This document shows positions 1 to 10,121 of a DNA stretch of 64,000 nucleotides, piece after piece. Numbering within the stretch: position 1 is the stretch's first letter; every line of letters begins with the position of its first letter. The DNA is from Pararge aegeria (Eukaryota > Arthropoda > Insecta > Lepidoptera > Nymphalidae): NCBI RefSeq assembly GCF_905163445.1, contig NC_053201.1, forward strand, positions 9,124,001 through 9,188,000, written 5' to 3'. The notes under the pieces are model-generated. The model searched no databases. It was given only the letters and a program-made list of their open reading frames with translations, and was not told where the DNA came from. The position numbers and the translations under genes are program-made.

Positions 1-382
1 ACAACTGATACACTTGTGAAACTTTTAAGTCAGAAAATTTATGACAATACCAATAAAAATTATCGAATTTGCGTTCCTAGTTCTTCAAAAGTAATTTATC
101 TGTATTTCAAAGAATTAACAAATTTCATGATATAATTAAAGTTAATATAATCCGAAAAAAAATCAACTAGGTAGGTATCTATGGGTTTATAAAAACATTA
201 TTTTAGCCTAAGCATGGAGTAATTGACAACCGTAAATATATTTTGACAACCCTAGATGGATTCGGTACCTATCTAATCGTAAATTCTTATTATATGCTAA
301 CGGTAATTTTGAATGTAACCTATCAATATTAAACGGTAGACTACCTACTCACTTATTTCATACATATATACAGTCAGGTTAT
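1..382. other. AT-rich sequence, no gene seen
   Basis: No recognisable gene or full repeat. It holds one copy of the recurring 9-mer GACAACCCT (245-253) and a close variant near 228. Confidence 0.5.
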
Positions 383-662
383 CCTCATCATTATTATCAT
401 CACCACATCAACCCATTACCAGCCCACGGATCCCTCTAACAATGAGAAGGGGTTACGGTCGTAGTCCACCACGCTGACCCAGTGCGGATAGGTGGACTCC
501 ACACACCTTTGATAACATTATGGATAACTCTCAGTCATGCAGGTTGTCTCGCGATGTTTTCGTTCACCGTTGAAGTTAGAAAAGTTAGAGGTGCGTGCTG
601 GGATTCGAACTCTGCCCCCCGAAAGTGAAGTCAAAGTCTTACCCAATTGACTATCACCGCTA
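383..662 (-). mobile_element. SINE-A copy (tRNA-derived, GAT-tailed)
   Basis: Read on the minus strand, this runs from a tRNA-like head (the 'gcggtgatag' end at about 662, then a B-box-like GTTCGAATCCC degraded to GAACT...) through a conserved body to a short (GAT)n-type tail at 383-402. The body contains 'cttcaacggtgaa', 'gaaaacatcg' and 'ctggccagcgtggtggac'-like segments shared with copies at 3379, 5078, 13413, 16930, 20020, 32603, 45205, 48312 and 53947. Known: tRNA-derived SINEs carry an internal RNA polymerase III promoter and depend on a partner LINE. Inferred: the family is one of the lepidopteran tRNA-SINEs (Metulj-like); the exact family name is unchecked. Confidence 0.8.
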
Positions 663-1100
663 TCTTCAGTCATGTATATTCATAAATATAGACGCAAAAT
701 GGGAATGGAAACAACCTAGGTAGGACTATGAAAAAATAGACTATAGGTACATAATCTATGCAAAAGTAAAGTTTTTTTAACAGAGAGAGACCCTGTCCTT
801 AGCGTAAAGGCATAGGGTAGGGTAGGGTTTTCCTAATAACGTAAACAAGTGAACACTACTGCCTACCTGCCGACCCTTTTTGGGATTTTTCTGCATCATA
901 TTATAATGGCTAGTGTGTACCTATCTTCCGAAAGGTGGTAAATAAATAGTTTGTAGTTTTACCTAATATTTGCTAGATAGCTAGGTGAAATGTCTTGAAA
1001 TGAAATCATTATTTGTGTTAGCTGACACAAATAGCTGACTTTCCCGGCAAGTACCTCTAACATTTCTCAGTTATGTGTATTTTTTAATTTAAACAACTAT
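663..1100. other. Unique AT-rich sequence, nothing recognised
   Basis: No repeat shared with the rest of the window and no open frame with coding character. Contains a short tandem of 'gggtagggtag' near 820. Confidence 0.45.
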
Positions 1101-1153
1101 CACTCGTGAGGGAAAATGTTGTCCTGAGGAAACTTGCATGCCTAAGACAGAGT

Positions 1154-1166
1154 TCTCAAAGGCGTG
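1154..1166. repeat. 13-bp target-site duplication, left copy
   Basis: tctcaaaggcgtg at 1154-1166 is identical to 1556-1568. The duplicated bases belong to the interrupted SINE-A, so they mark the insertion target. Confidence 0.75.
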
Positions 1167-1555
1167 TTTTTTTTTTTCGGATTGTGTGTAGCTGATTAAT
1201 CCGATTGGTGAGCCTCGGTATGGGGCTCTGCCAGGAAGAGTTTTAACCCTAGGGCTCGAAGAAGCGTCATGTGAGGCCGAACCTCTGCTCATTGCGATTG
1301 GAGTGTTAGGTTTACGGACGGTGATTAGTCCGCACGCTTCCGAGAACGTGGTGCGAGCCCACGTCCGGATGACGTTAGAAGTCAGAGACCTCGTCGTCGC
1401 CGTCGAAGACGCTGTACAGAGGTTGATAGTGTGTTCTGATAGGGAGCATTGTCAGTAGTAATCTGATCAGGGTCGTGAAGGATATGTTTAGGCCTCCTCT
1501 TGTTGACAGTGGCGCTAAGGTTGGGTGAGTAAAAAGAAGCCGCAACTATGAGAGA
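1167..1555 (-). mobile_element. Poly(A) retro-insertion with 13-bp TSD (5'-truncated LINE or retrocopy)
   Basis: The insert begins on the plus strand with 11 T (1167-1177), so on the minus strand it ends in poly(A), and it is flanked by a perfect 13-bp duplication. This is the classic product of target-primed reverse transcription. It is clearly more GC-rich than its surroundings. From its 5' end (1555) two overlapping minus-strand frames stay open. One ends at a stop at 1382-1384 after a run of arginines. The other ends at 1375-1377 after an acidic C-terminus (SVFDGDDEVSDF). About 200 bp of 3'-UTR-like sequence follow. I do not recognise the source: it could be the 3' end of a LINE or a processed copy of a host mRNA. 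Confidence 0.65.
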
Positions 1556-1568
1556 TCTCAAAGGCGTG
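1556..1568. repeat. 13-bp target-site duplication, right copy
   Basis: Identical to 1154-1166; see the retro-insertion at 1167-1555. Confidence 0.75.
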
Positions 1569-1631
1569 GGATGCAACTGCCCGCTCTTCTCATTATGAGA
1601 GTTGAATCGTGCTCTGTAGTCTGCCGAGGAT

Positions 1632-1896
1632 ATAAATAAATAAATAATATAGTAAATGAATATACTACGACAATACACACATCGCCACCTAGCCCCAAAG
1701 TAAGCGTAGCTTGTGTTATGTGTACTAAGATGACTGATGAATATTTTTATGAATTATATATTCAAAAATACATATAAACACCCAGACACTGAAAAACACT
1801 TATGCTCATCACACAAACATTTTCCAGTTGTGGGAATCGAACCCACGGCCTTGGACTCGGAAAGCAGGGTCGCTGCCCACTGCGCCAGTCGGCCGT
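1632..1896 (-). mobile_element. SINE-B copy (tRNA-derived, TTTA-tailed)
   Basis: On the minus strand it begins 'gacggccgactggcgcag' (tRNA A-box-like), has a B-box 'ggttcgattcccac' (near 1836-1848), then 'gtgtctgggtgttt', 'acacaagctacgcttac' and 'ggggctaggtggcgatg', and ends 'gtcgtagtatat' plus an AT tail of TTTA units. Nearly identical copies lie at 3077, 4397, 6100, 20353, 38829, 44610, 49780 and 56335, which makes this the best-preserved SINE family here. Confidence 0.85.
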
Positions 1897-1944
1897 CATT
1901 TTCACACCTGGATATGTTGAAAATGATGATACGTATTATGATGA

Positions 1945-2015
1945 TCTGCTTTCCGAACCGTTGGCAGACTCACTAAAAACAGACTGACTTGACGTTTCAA
2001 TAGTGCGTTACGTGT
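1945..2015 (+). mobile_element. LINE-F 3'-end fragment
   Basis: Matches the segment 'ccgaaccg(g/t)tgg...gactcactacaaacagactgacttgacgttt' found complete at 26695-26850. It abuts the head of the SINE-B at 1632-1896 after a short spacer. In the sense orientation this repeat ends in 'acttgaaataaatgaatttt', typical of a 5'-truncated non-LTR element. Confidence 0.55.
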
Positions 2016-3076
2016 GATGTTTAAATAATTTCATTCAAGTAGGTAGGACTAACTCGAAATATATGAATACAATTGACTAGAATTATTTTTCAATAGTTAG
2101 TTACATAGGTGATTGACACGAGACCCTTTCTATATTTTATTCAATCTTTTTTATAATGACTACATAAAATTTATTTTACAATTTACATTAGTCAGGTATA
2201 AAGTATAAGTTAAGTACAAACTAGGAACTGTGCCTCGCTGCGGTGATTTCGAGGACGTTTTAGATTTTATTTAGTTTTAAATAGTTTATTTTAGGTTATA
2301 TTTATAAAACAATTATTTTAAAGAATAAATAAATATATTAAGTGTAAAAAAAAACTAGCGGTTCTCCCATTTTTTGATTTCATTTCAAGTTAGCCTTTGA
2401 CTGAAATCTCACCTGGTAGTATATAGAGTTTAACGCCAGGCACATTAGCTATGATTCTCCGGCTGCAAATCACAATAGATAGTTAATATGTAAATGTCAT
2501 AGCGAACCAAAGAACCCTGATAACTAGTAAGTACTTATACGCCGAGCGTATAATTCATCCGCTCCAATAGTGTGCAGTACTTCCATACTCTTTTATTGGA
2601 ACGGTGTGAAAATAAATAGTTTCAATATAATTTAATCATTTAGTTTATCATTTTAATTGTTTTAACGCTTAATATTGACTTTCACCCGAATCCTGACGCA
2701 CTAACACACACTGTGGGTGTACTGTACGTGCCGAACCTTTGAAGTAGCCGACGCCTACCGTTCGAAATTACCGCGTTAAAAGCGCGAAAACTATTAGAGC
2801 GAACGAACAAATATGTAAATTGTCTTTATTAACAATGACTCAGAATGTAGATATATAATCGGAAGGCAAGAGTGGATTTAAATAGATACCTACCGCCTAT
2901 TGGCTACACTTGCGTAAACATAAAGCTGCTTATTATGTTATGTTTCACAAGTTCACATATTTTCAGGTAATTTAGACATTCGATAATAAGAACGACTTAA
3001 AACCTCTGACGAAATGAATCGATACTGGGAGTAAGTATATAATGTACTAAGGGTCGTATTAAAATAAGCAAATATT
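2016..3076. other. Mostly unique sequence with two tiny repeat relics
   Basis: No gene recognised. A Helitron-like terminal scrap (minus) sits near 2353-2370 and a minus-strand SINE-C 3' scrap ('gactgaaatctcacctggtag') at 2398-2418. The rest, including 2420-3070, shows no shared repeat or coding frame. Confidence 0.45.
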
Positions 3077-3322
3077 AATAAATAAATATACTGGGACATT
3101 ACACACATCTAACCCCAAAGTAAGCGTAGCTTGTGTAATGGGTATGAGTGGTATACTAAGATATTTGATGAATATAATACACATAAATACTTATTATATA
3201 CAGATAAACACCCAGACACTAAAAACATGCATGTTATTCACACAAACATTTTACAGTTGTGGGAATCACACCCACGGCTCTGGACGCAAAAAGCAGGGAT
3301 GCCCACTGTGCCAACCGGTTCT
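3077..3322 (-). mobile_element. SINE-B copy
   Basis: Head at 3322 ('gaaccggttggcacag'), B-box region mutated (3262-3276), tail at 3077-3090. Lacks part of the head downstream of the A box compared with the 56335 copy. Confidence 0.8.
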
Positions 3323-3378
3323 CAAAAATAAATATAATAAGGTATCGTAAGTACTGAATATTACGCAAATTGTGTGTA

Positions 3379-3665
3379 ATCACATCAACCCATTACCGGC
3401 CCACAGCAGGGCACGGGTCTCCTCCCCACAATGAGAAGGGTCTCAGACTGTAGTCCACCACGCCCACGTACGGCCCAGTAAGGATTGGTGGACTTACATG
3501 CCTTTGAGAACATTATGGAGAACTCTTAGACATGCATGATCCCTCACGATATTTCCCTTCACCGTGGAAGCCGTTGAAGCAAGTGATATTTGAATTGTTT
3601 AAAACGCACATGACTTAGATAAGTTCAAGGTGCGTGATGGGATAAGAACTTTGCCCCTCGAAATG
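3379..3665 (-). mobile_element. SINE-A copy, tail end intact
   Basis: Body fully recognisable ('cactgcc...ggccggtaatgggttgatgtga' on the minus strand). The tRNA-like head is cut short near 3665 after 'cgaggggcaaagttctta'. The (GAT)n tail is lost at 3379. Confidence 0.75.
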
Positions 3666-4396
3666 CTGTGTAAACTATGCTATATTTATATAAATCTACA
3701 AACATCTCCAGGTCATTTATTTAAGTCACGAATATTATCAAGAACTTATAATAAATTGCCCAAGTTGAGCTAAAAATAGGTAACAAACAGACTTTATGAT
3801 ATGATACTTCTTGATAATTGAGCGTTCTATTGGTTTAAACATGATTTAAATCTGTCTAGTGATTTGGTAGAATATCGAGTGGAAACAAATGAAAAATCTT
3901 TTCTCTTTATCTGGCCTGAGCTGTAGCGTGAGTGAACGTTTTTTTAAACTAATTTTTATGCAAATTAGGGAATATGACTACATCATAAAACGAGGCCCCA
4001 CACACATGTCAACCCTTATCGTGTTGATGTAGGCGTTACATTAACTTTTTTGGCCTTACGTTAGGGTTGTCACCCAGGGGAATTGCAGATTACCTGTATG
4101 TAACCGTAAGGACTTATTTGCTAGTTGCTTAAATACTTACGTGGATTTAGTAATATAAGCAATTATATTCACTTGCTTTAAGGGCGATGGGAATCACCTT
4201 GAAGCATCATGCTGTTCTAAAAGCGTGTAAAGCTTGAAAATTCTAAGACCTGTAGTTGACAGCCAATCATTTATTCGATTCCATGTTAAAATCTTGACGG
4301 AAAAACCCTTATCGATATCCTAGTCCGTAAAATCGAACCCAATCTCGTCATCCAAAATCGGATGTGCTTCCTATTTGACTACGAGACAGTTGCTAA
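3666..4396. other. Unique sequence, nothing recognised
   Basis: No gene or shared repeat, apart from one reverse-strand copy of GACAACCCT (as agggttgtc, 4063-4071). Confidence 0.45.
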
Positions 4397-4674
4397 TAAA
4401 TAATAATAAATAAATAAATATACTACGACAATACACACACCGCCATCTAGCCCCAAAGTAAGCGTAGCTTGTGTAATGGGTACTAAGATGACTGATGAAT
4501 ATTTATTCAATGAATAATATTCATAAATACTGATAAAATATATATGAACACCCAGACACTGAAAAACATTCCTGTTGATCACACAGACATCCTCTAGTTG
4601 TGGGAATCGAATCCACGGCCTTTGACTCATAAAGCAGGGTTGCTCTGCGCTGCCCACTGCGCCAATCGGCCGTC
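4397..4674 (-). mobile_element. SINE-B copy, near full length
   Basis: Head 'gacggccgattggcgcag' at 4657-4674 and tail of TTTA units at 4397-4420. It carries a small duplication in the head ('gcgctgcccactgcgc', 4648-4662). Confidence 0.85.
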
Positions 4675-5077
4675 AAATATAATGTCTAGACTAGAAATCG
4701 ATCCTGGTATCCGAATATCGCAGGAAATTCAAGGTTCTATGAATTAACACAGGATAATAGAATAAAAATATATATTCTTTTCGATAATCAATTGGTGTGG
4801 TTAAAGTTAAGTTTTCATTCTTATTTTAATTAGATTTAATTTTTTTCTGGAAGTGACAACCCTAGGATTTCTCCGCAAGCATCCTACAAGTGTGTACGGA
4901 ACTGATAAAAAGCTTACAGCTATCGAGGCTTGTTATTATGCTGAAACATTTTATTTAGTTGCATATATTTTTTTTATTTCACCACGAGGATTATTTTGAC
5001 TGCGATCAAATTTAAGTGGTAATACAGTGTAAGATGGTTTCCAGCAACCATCTTAACCTACTAGTAGTGGTATTTAT
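4675..5077. other. Unique sequence, nothing recognised
   Basis: AT-rich, no coding frame. Contains a GACAACCCT copy at 4855-4863. Confidence 0.4.
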
Positions 5078-5371
5078 ATCAACCCATTCCCGAACCACTA
5101 TAAGTCACGGGTCTCCTCCCACAATAAGCAGGAGTTAAGGCCGTAGTCCACCAGGCTGGCCCAGTGCGGATTGGTGGACTCCACACGCGTTTGAGAACAT
5201 TATGGAAAACTCTCAGGCATGCAAGTTTCCTTACGATGTTTTCCTTCACCGTTGAAGCAAGTGATATATCAATTACTTAAAATGCAAATAACTTAAAAAA
5301 GTTAGAGCTGGGATTCGAAATCGCCCACCCGAAAGTGCAGTCGAAATCCTAACCACTGGGCTATCACCGCT
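5078..5371 (-). mobile_element. SINE-A copy
   Basis: Head 'gcggtgatagcccagtggttagg' on the minus strand at 5349-5371 retains a good A-box. The B-box is near 5312-5325 and the tail at 5078-5090 is reduced. Confidence 0.8.
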
Positions 5372-5889
5372 TGTCACTAACAACGTTCACTGTTAGAATA
5401 CATTGACCTTTAGGGAGGGTAATTACGGTAGGTGTCTTGAAAATTGAAACTGAACAACCCTTGAGAGCTGTCTATTACGGCTTAGTTTGCTCAAAGGCTT
5501 TTTAAGCCATATTAAGAACAACCGGCTCAGACATGCAAACCGAACTTGTTACTAGCACTGAGTCGCTAGTCAATATCGAGATACTATAGCGTTCTACTAT
5601 GAATATGAATGAATAGTTAATACCCTTTGTATCTAACTCTAATATTGTATACATAATTAAAATTTCGTTACCTACAAACTGATTGACACACATCGCACAA
5701 ATTACCTAGTAAACCACGGAACGTAGTAGGTAGGTAAAGTAAGCACAGGTATTATGATTAGTTCGAAAATAAACGTTATGTGTAGTTCTTGGTTTTTCAA
5801 GTAAAATTAAACCTGATACGAATGTGAGATTCCATCGAATCATCTTTTATTTAATAATTTTCTCTTCTTATTGCTAAATTTATATTAAA
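5372..5889. other. Unique sequence, nothing recognised
   Basis: Short minus-strand open frames here have no coding signature. No shared repeat was found. Confidence 0.4.
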
Positions 5890-5925
5890 CTTGCTGACCC
5901 GCACAACTTCGTCTGCATCATATCG
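5890..5925 (-). mobile_element. Helitron-like 3' terminal fragment
   Basis: The reverse complement reads 'gcagacgaagttgtgcgggtcagc', close to the hairpin end 'gcagacgaagtcgcgggc' of the Helitron copies at 52912 and 60078. Confidence 0.45.
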
Positions 5926-6011
5926 GTTATTATAGGTTTGAAATTCTTAAAAAACTAAGCACCGACTAACTAACTACCGATTTGCAGTATTTAAGGCAAT
6001 GACGCGGCGGT

Positions 6012-6085
6012 AAAGGAACCGTAGCTTGGAAGTAAAGTGCTCGATTGCCAGAGAGTCGCAGGTTCAAATCTTGTCTTTTCCGTAT
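6012..6085 (+). mobile_element. tRNA-like SINE head
   Basis: A-box-like TAGCTTGGAAGTAAAGTGC (6022-6040) and a good B-box GGTTCAAATCT (6061-6071), 20 bp apart as in a tRNA. No acceptor stem can be paired, so it is a SINE head or tRNA pseudogene rather than a functional tRNA. It differs from the SINE-A, B and C heads and is followed directly by a reversed SINE-B. Confidence 0.5.
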
Positions 6086-6099
6086 TTGTTAATATATGC

Positions 6100-6292
6100 A
6101 TTTACATAAATAATTATATAAATACACTGCGAACGTCGCCATCTAGCTCTTCTACTAAGATGACTGCGGAATATGTTTATGAATACATACATAAATACAG
6201 ATAATCACTCTGACACTTCCAGTCGTGGGAATCGAACCCACAGCCTTCGACTCAGAAAGCAGGGTCGCTGCTGACTGCGCCAATCGACCGTC
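6100..6292 (-). mobile_element. SINE-B copy with internal deletion
   Basis: Head at 6276-6292 and B-box near 6228-6240. The conserved 'aagctacgcttactttggggc' block is deleted (around 6150), shortening the copy. Confidence 0.8.
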
Positions 6293-6645
6293 AAATAAAA
6301 AAAATATCAATTAAGTAGGTATCGCCAAAAGAGTTTCGTGAAATTCCTCAGCCAACTTAGCACCCACGGATGGGCGAATGGATGAATGCATAAACCTACT
6401 GCGATAAAAAGAACATTCGGGGCAGTCTGGGCCCCGGGGACCGCCGATGGAATGAAAACATAATATAAGTAGGTACATAATATTATATGGGAAGTATACA
6501 TGGTATAGACATACAGTATACGTGGAGAGCGTGCCGTGACGATGACGCTTCCATGATTTTTTTCATCCGAAAAGTGCTCAACGCGCCTAAAGAAGTTTTC
6601 ATTTCAAAAGTTTCCAAAAAACCAGTGAAGATGCAGTCAAGAAAT
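6293..6645. other. Unique sequence with one transposon-end motif
   Basis: Nothing coding recognised. 'cgcctaaagaagttttcattt' near 6584-6604 resembles the terminal motif of the MITE-D copies at 9245 and 10581 and a motif at 53078. Confidence 0.4.
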
Positions 6646-6835
6646 AGACTAGTAGTGCAATCAAAAATATATATACAGATTTGTCTGGTTGTCGTGAAGT
6701 TATTACGTTAAGTTATGTTTATTGGGTAACTAGATTGTTAAGACTAGTAGTGCAATCAAAAATATATATACAGATTTGTCTGGTTATCGTGAAGTTATTA
6801 CGTTAAGTTATGTTTATTGGGTAACTAGATTGTTA
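6646..6835. repeat. 95-bp tandem duplication (two copies)
   Basis: Copy 1 is 6646-6740 and copy 2 is 6741-6835. They differ at one visible base (ggttgtcg versus ggttatcg). Such near-identity in otherwise decayed sequence indicates a recent duplication. Confidence 0.9.
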
Positions 6836-7286
6836 TTTATAAATTCATTAGTCATTACACAATCAAAGGAACGCACACGACATAAAATTTGCCAATCCAG
6901 TTAAATAGAGTAACGGTTGCGTGTCACACGTTTTAGAATACGTTTGAAATTACTCATAACACACAAGACCCATTCAATAGCGTAAAGATTACGTAACCGA
7001 GAACCTAACACTTTACTTCTGCGAATTCTTGAACACATACTCGAATATTACGGCTATTAATATTAAGGGGCTACCTTTGAAAATGAGATACTTTAATGTA
7101 AGGTGCTTGTTAACCTATCTGCGGCTGCATGAAAGCTTATGCGTGTCTAAGACAGAATAATAATAGGTACGGCAGAAGTACTATGGTGGAAGTGTTTTTA
7201 TGGTCGTACGCCATAGAAACGATAAATGAGATATTTGAACGTGAATGTCCTATAGTATCGGAAAGTGTGCTCCGGAACTCTTCGAT
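6836..7286. other. Unique sequence, nothing recognised
   Basis: No shared repeat, no coding frame. Confidence 0.4.
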
Positions 7287-7420
7287 TTAAATTCAAATTC
7301 AAGATTCATTTATTTCTAGTAAGTCTGCACGTAAACTGTGTGTTTATTGTGACTAAGTACCAAAGAATCGGTCCCGAGAAGAATCTGGCCAGCAACTCAG
7401 AAGATCCAATCGTCGTTTTA
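7287..7420 (-). mobile_element. LINE-F 3'-end fragment, diverged
   Basis: 'aattcaagattcatttatttctagtaa' through 'agcaactcag' matches the reverse complement of LINE-F at 26695-26850. The central part has many substitutions. A short plus-strand frame here is an accident of the repeat. Confidence 0.55.
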
Positions 7421-8040
7421 GTTTATTTATTATTTATGTACCATAAATTGTGATTGTGAACATAACATACATGAAGTGTACAATGGAAAGCTTATATCTA
7501 TAAGAGATCTCTTTCAGCTAAAGTTTCCAGTTTGTATAAAACCAAAATTTAAGTTAAGTATTATATATTTGTTAAATTAATATGGACTGCTTCCCGCGAT
7601 AGATAAGTGATAAACATTTTTTTTTCTAGTATATAAAGTAGCCTTTAAATATAAAAGATTTTAGTATAGAATTTTTATCCAGGACATAATCTATCTCCAC
7701 TGAGTGAGAGGGAGTGACAAACATTTAAAGATAGGTACATCTATACACCCTCACGAACTTTCACGTTTATAATATTAGAAGAATTAACAAAACTCAAATA
7801 AAAAAGTTAAAGCGGGCCCTTAATAAGTGTAACGCGACCGGTCCAATAATAATTTCCTGTCCCTCACACAATAAGTCATTCATTAGCCTTAATTTATTCT
7901 CCTTGCACTCACCTCACTGCAGATAATGTAAAAATGTTACAACTGGTTTTTTGTTCGTGTCGTCTGTACAATACGCTTTTTAAATGAACCGAGGTTAAAT
8001 GGCGATAAATTGAAGTGGCAATGTACAGTTCATTGTGTTG
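7421..8040. other. Unique sequence, nothing recognised
   Basis: AT-rich, with a 'gagtgagagggagtgacaaac' stretch near 7700. No gene evidence. Confidence 0.4.
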
Positions 8041-8170
8041 AAGTTCATTTGCCTGCGCGAGCGTTGGCTATGGCTTCTGTAATACGGCTGCCGAAGTGGT
8101 GACGTCACACGATCCTGCGCGACTGCTGTTTCAACGACGAAGCCATGCGGTTACTAAACTTGCGAATTGT
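8041..8170. promoter_or_regulatory. GC/CpG-rich patch with a CRE palindrome
   Basis: This 130-bp patch is far richer in CpG than its flanks and contains a perfect TGACGTCA (8100-8107), the consensus site of CREB/ATF-type bZIP factors. No adjacent open frame or TATA box ties it to a gene, so a regulatory role is an inference; it may be a diverged exon or repeat. Confidence 0.25.
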
Positions 8171-8335
8171 ATGAGAATACCTCAATATGCCTTGTTGTGA
8201 TATTTGTACCAATTCTGTCAAACACAAATCTTTAAGTAAACAAAATGGACAGCTTTAGAGGTAGTTCTGTGTCTTTTTGATATTTGATACGCACAGACCT
8301 TTAGATAAGGACAGAAATATTTTTTTTGGTTTTTT

Positions 8336-8460
8336 CGACCTCTTTAGCTCAATGATGAGTGCTGTGGTCTTAAGAATCAGAGGTCTGGGTTTACTTCCCG
8401 GCAAACGGAATTAGGAAATTTATTTCCGACCTACCGATACGTCTTGCTTGAGAAGTCTTG
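8336..8460 (+). mobile_element. SINE-C head fragment
   Basis: A-box TAGCTCAATGATGAGTGC (8345-8362) and B-box GGTTTACTTCC (8388-8398) followed by 'cggca', the same arrangement as the SINE-C heads at 43621 and 52094. The body after about 8430 is not recognisable. Confidence 0.5.
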
Positions 8461-8517
8461 CTACCCAGTGACCGCCTCATATATATTTATAAAGGTACCC
8501 TGATTATACGTAGCATT

Positions 8518-8640
8518 GCACCGGAAAGCTAAATCTCTTGGCGGCAAATATCTTTTCCCGGGTAACTAGCCACGGCCAAAGCCTGCGACCAGACCAAACC
8601 GTCGGAAATTCAAAAAATACAAATTTCCAAATTTCCCTTC
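8518..8640 (-). mobile_element. SINE-C internal fragment
   Basis: The reverse complement carries 'ggtctggtcgcaggctttggc', 'cgtggctagttac' and 'gcggcaa...agcttttccggtgc', matching 22205-22290. Its orientation is opposite to the head fragment just upstream. Confidence 0.6.
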
Positions 8641-9027
8641 CCGTTAATCTTCTCTTTATTAGATAGTATATTCCATTAACTATAGTCTCTGGTAGCAACT
8701 GCACGCCAAGTAGTTAATACACATACTTGAGAAGTTGGAAGTATTCGCCAAGCCAATAACGACGAACAGCGTCGGCCGGCAGCTTAAGTTATCGATAAAA
8801 TGATAACAGAACTGGCGCACCGATTGTGCATGCCATAAGTAGGGTAGGCAAAAGTTGGTACTTCTATGGAATGTCCTTGTTTTTAAGTCTTATATTTTCG
8901 TCTTTATGTCATAATAATAGAATACAGGCCAGCGACATATATAAATAAAACGCGTGTGTACTTTTATGTGTATGACGCTAGATTTTTGTACAATTGAATC
9001 AATTAAATCACGGGAATGAGCCCGCAG
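8641..9027. other. Unique sequence, nothing recognised
   Basis: No gene or shared repeat. Confidence 0.4.
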
Positions 9028-9267
9028 ACTTTAACAATTGCAAGCGTACACTGTCAAACCTTATAGCTAACTTCAGGGTGCCGGTTTTTGTAACGGTGTG
9101 CGCGCGCATCGTAAAAAGTGAACTAACAGACGGTGTATTCCCCTCTCGGACTCAGTTACGCAACTACCTTCATCCAGTTAAAATTGTGTAACCATTGTGC
9201 GCGCGCACTTTACACCATAGTTTCACTCCCAGGATTTTTTCCACACGCCGCTAAAGAAGTTAAACTT
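9028..9267 (+). mobile_element. MITE-D copy 1 (diverged)
   Basis: 'actgtcaaacc', 'taacttcagggtgccggttttt' and 'acggtgtgcgcgcgcatcgtaaaaa' (9045-9118) match, in reverse complement, 10385-10500 inside MITE-D copy 2. The right edge 'acgccgctaaagaagttaaactt' (9245-9267) matches that element's terminal motif. Contains two near-identical 'tgtgcgcgcgca' blocks (9097, 9197). Family unassigned. Confidence 0.55.
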
Positions 9268-9517
9268 AAAAAAAATTACTTCCCGTATGAGGTACTGCCT
9301 AGTTAAACAGGCGCGTTAATCGGTGTTGAAAGGACTGTTTTTATTGTTTTGAATGAAAGAAACACACACCCGAAACAGCTGCAAAAACAACTTTGTTCTG
9401 TTTCTATAGCTGATTTAGTTATTCGGTAAATCTTTGCTAAATTTGCACATGATGAACTTTGATAAGAGTTTTTGGATTGCGGAATTTTTGGACTTTGATA
9501 AATTTGTAGATAGCCAA
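9268..9517. other. Unique sequence, nothing recognised
   Basis: Short stretch without shared repeats. Confidence 0.35.
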
Positions 9518-9556
9518 TTATTATTTGGTAATATTATATATATTACCAAATAATAA
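9518..9556. repeat. Perfect 17-bp inverted repeat, 5-nt loop
   Basis: Arms 9518-9534 and 9540-9556 pair without mismatch around the loop 9535-9539. The arms are AT-rich with a central GG/CC step. Loop size and arm length match the hairpins at 38864-38902 and 41310-41346. Confidence 0.9.
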
Positions 9557-10121
9557 AGAACTAAACGCACGGTCAGTTCAGATCCCAATAGGTATGTATA
9601 ATGATAGACAATAAACATTTAAAGTAAACGGATAGAAGTCAAATTATTAATCAATTGGAAATACTTCCATCGTACCCATTTTAAGTTAACGAATGTTGTT
9701 ATCACTTATAACCATCACTCACAATAATGGAAAATATATGCATGAACGCTTGATGTAAGTGGCCCACTTGAATAAATAAATTTTAATCGGATTTAATGTC
9801 CTAGTAAAAGTGTTGACCGTATGGTAATACTAGCTCTAACATTACAGTTTCGTGATTACAGACACGCTAACTTGTCCGAATTTGATGAATTTCGATTTTG
9901 GCCGATTTTAATTTGGCAGTAATTATCCATTTGATGATTAAGCGCGATCATTACGTAGGTATACGTTGTCTTATTCAATCGAAATTGGACCTACCTTTAC
10001 TGTTAATATAGTTCAAATTATACATTCTAGTGCCGTCATAGTTATTAAGTCGATAATCAAATATGCTAAAAATTAATTGGAAATAGATGAGTTCTTAGTT
10101 CATGGCCCTGATTTTGTGTGA
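9557..10121. other. Unique sequence, nothing recognised
   Basis: 'gcccacttgaataaataaattttaat' near 9760 is a possible LINE-tail scrap. No gene evidence. Confidence 0.4.

Larger units (their letters stand above)
1101..1625 (+). mobile_element. SINE-A-type body, split by a retro-insertion
   Basis: 1101-1166 matches the SINE-A body around 'gaggaaacttgcatgcc' and 'ttctcaaaggcgtg'. The match resumes at 1556-1625 with 'ctcaaaggcgtg', 'cttctcattatgagag' and 'gtgctctgtagt'. The two pieces abut in a normal SINE-A apart from short deletions, so the 389 bp between them is an insertion. The copy is 5' truncated and its tail is lost where it meets SINE-B at about 1632. Confidence 0.6.

Noticed and set aside
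1382..1678. 98-codon minus-strand frame starting in SINE-B
   Set aside because: Its start and first third lie in SINE-B and SINE-A sequence; only the part inside 1382-1555 belongs to the retro-insertion and may be coding-derived.
6012..6085. Functional tRNA gene
   Set aside because: A and B boxes are present but no acceptor or anticodon stems pair; better read as a SINE head.
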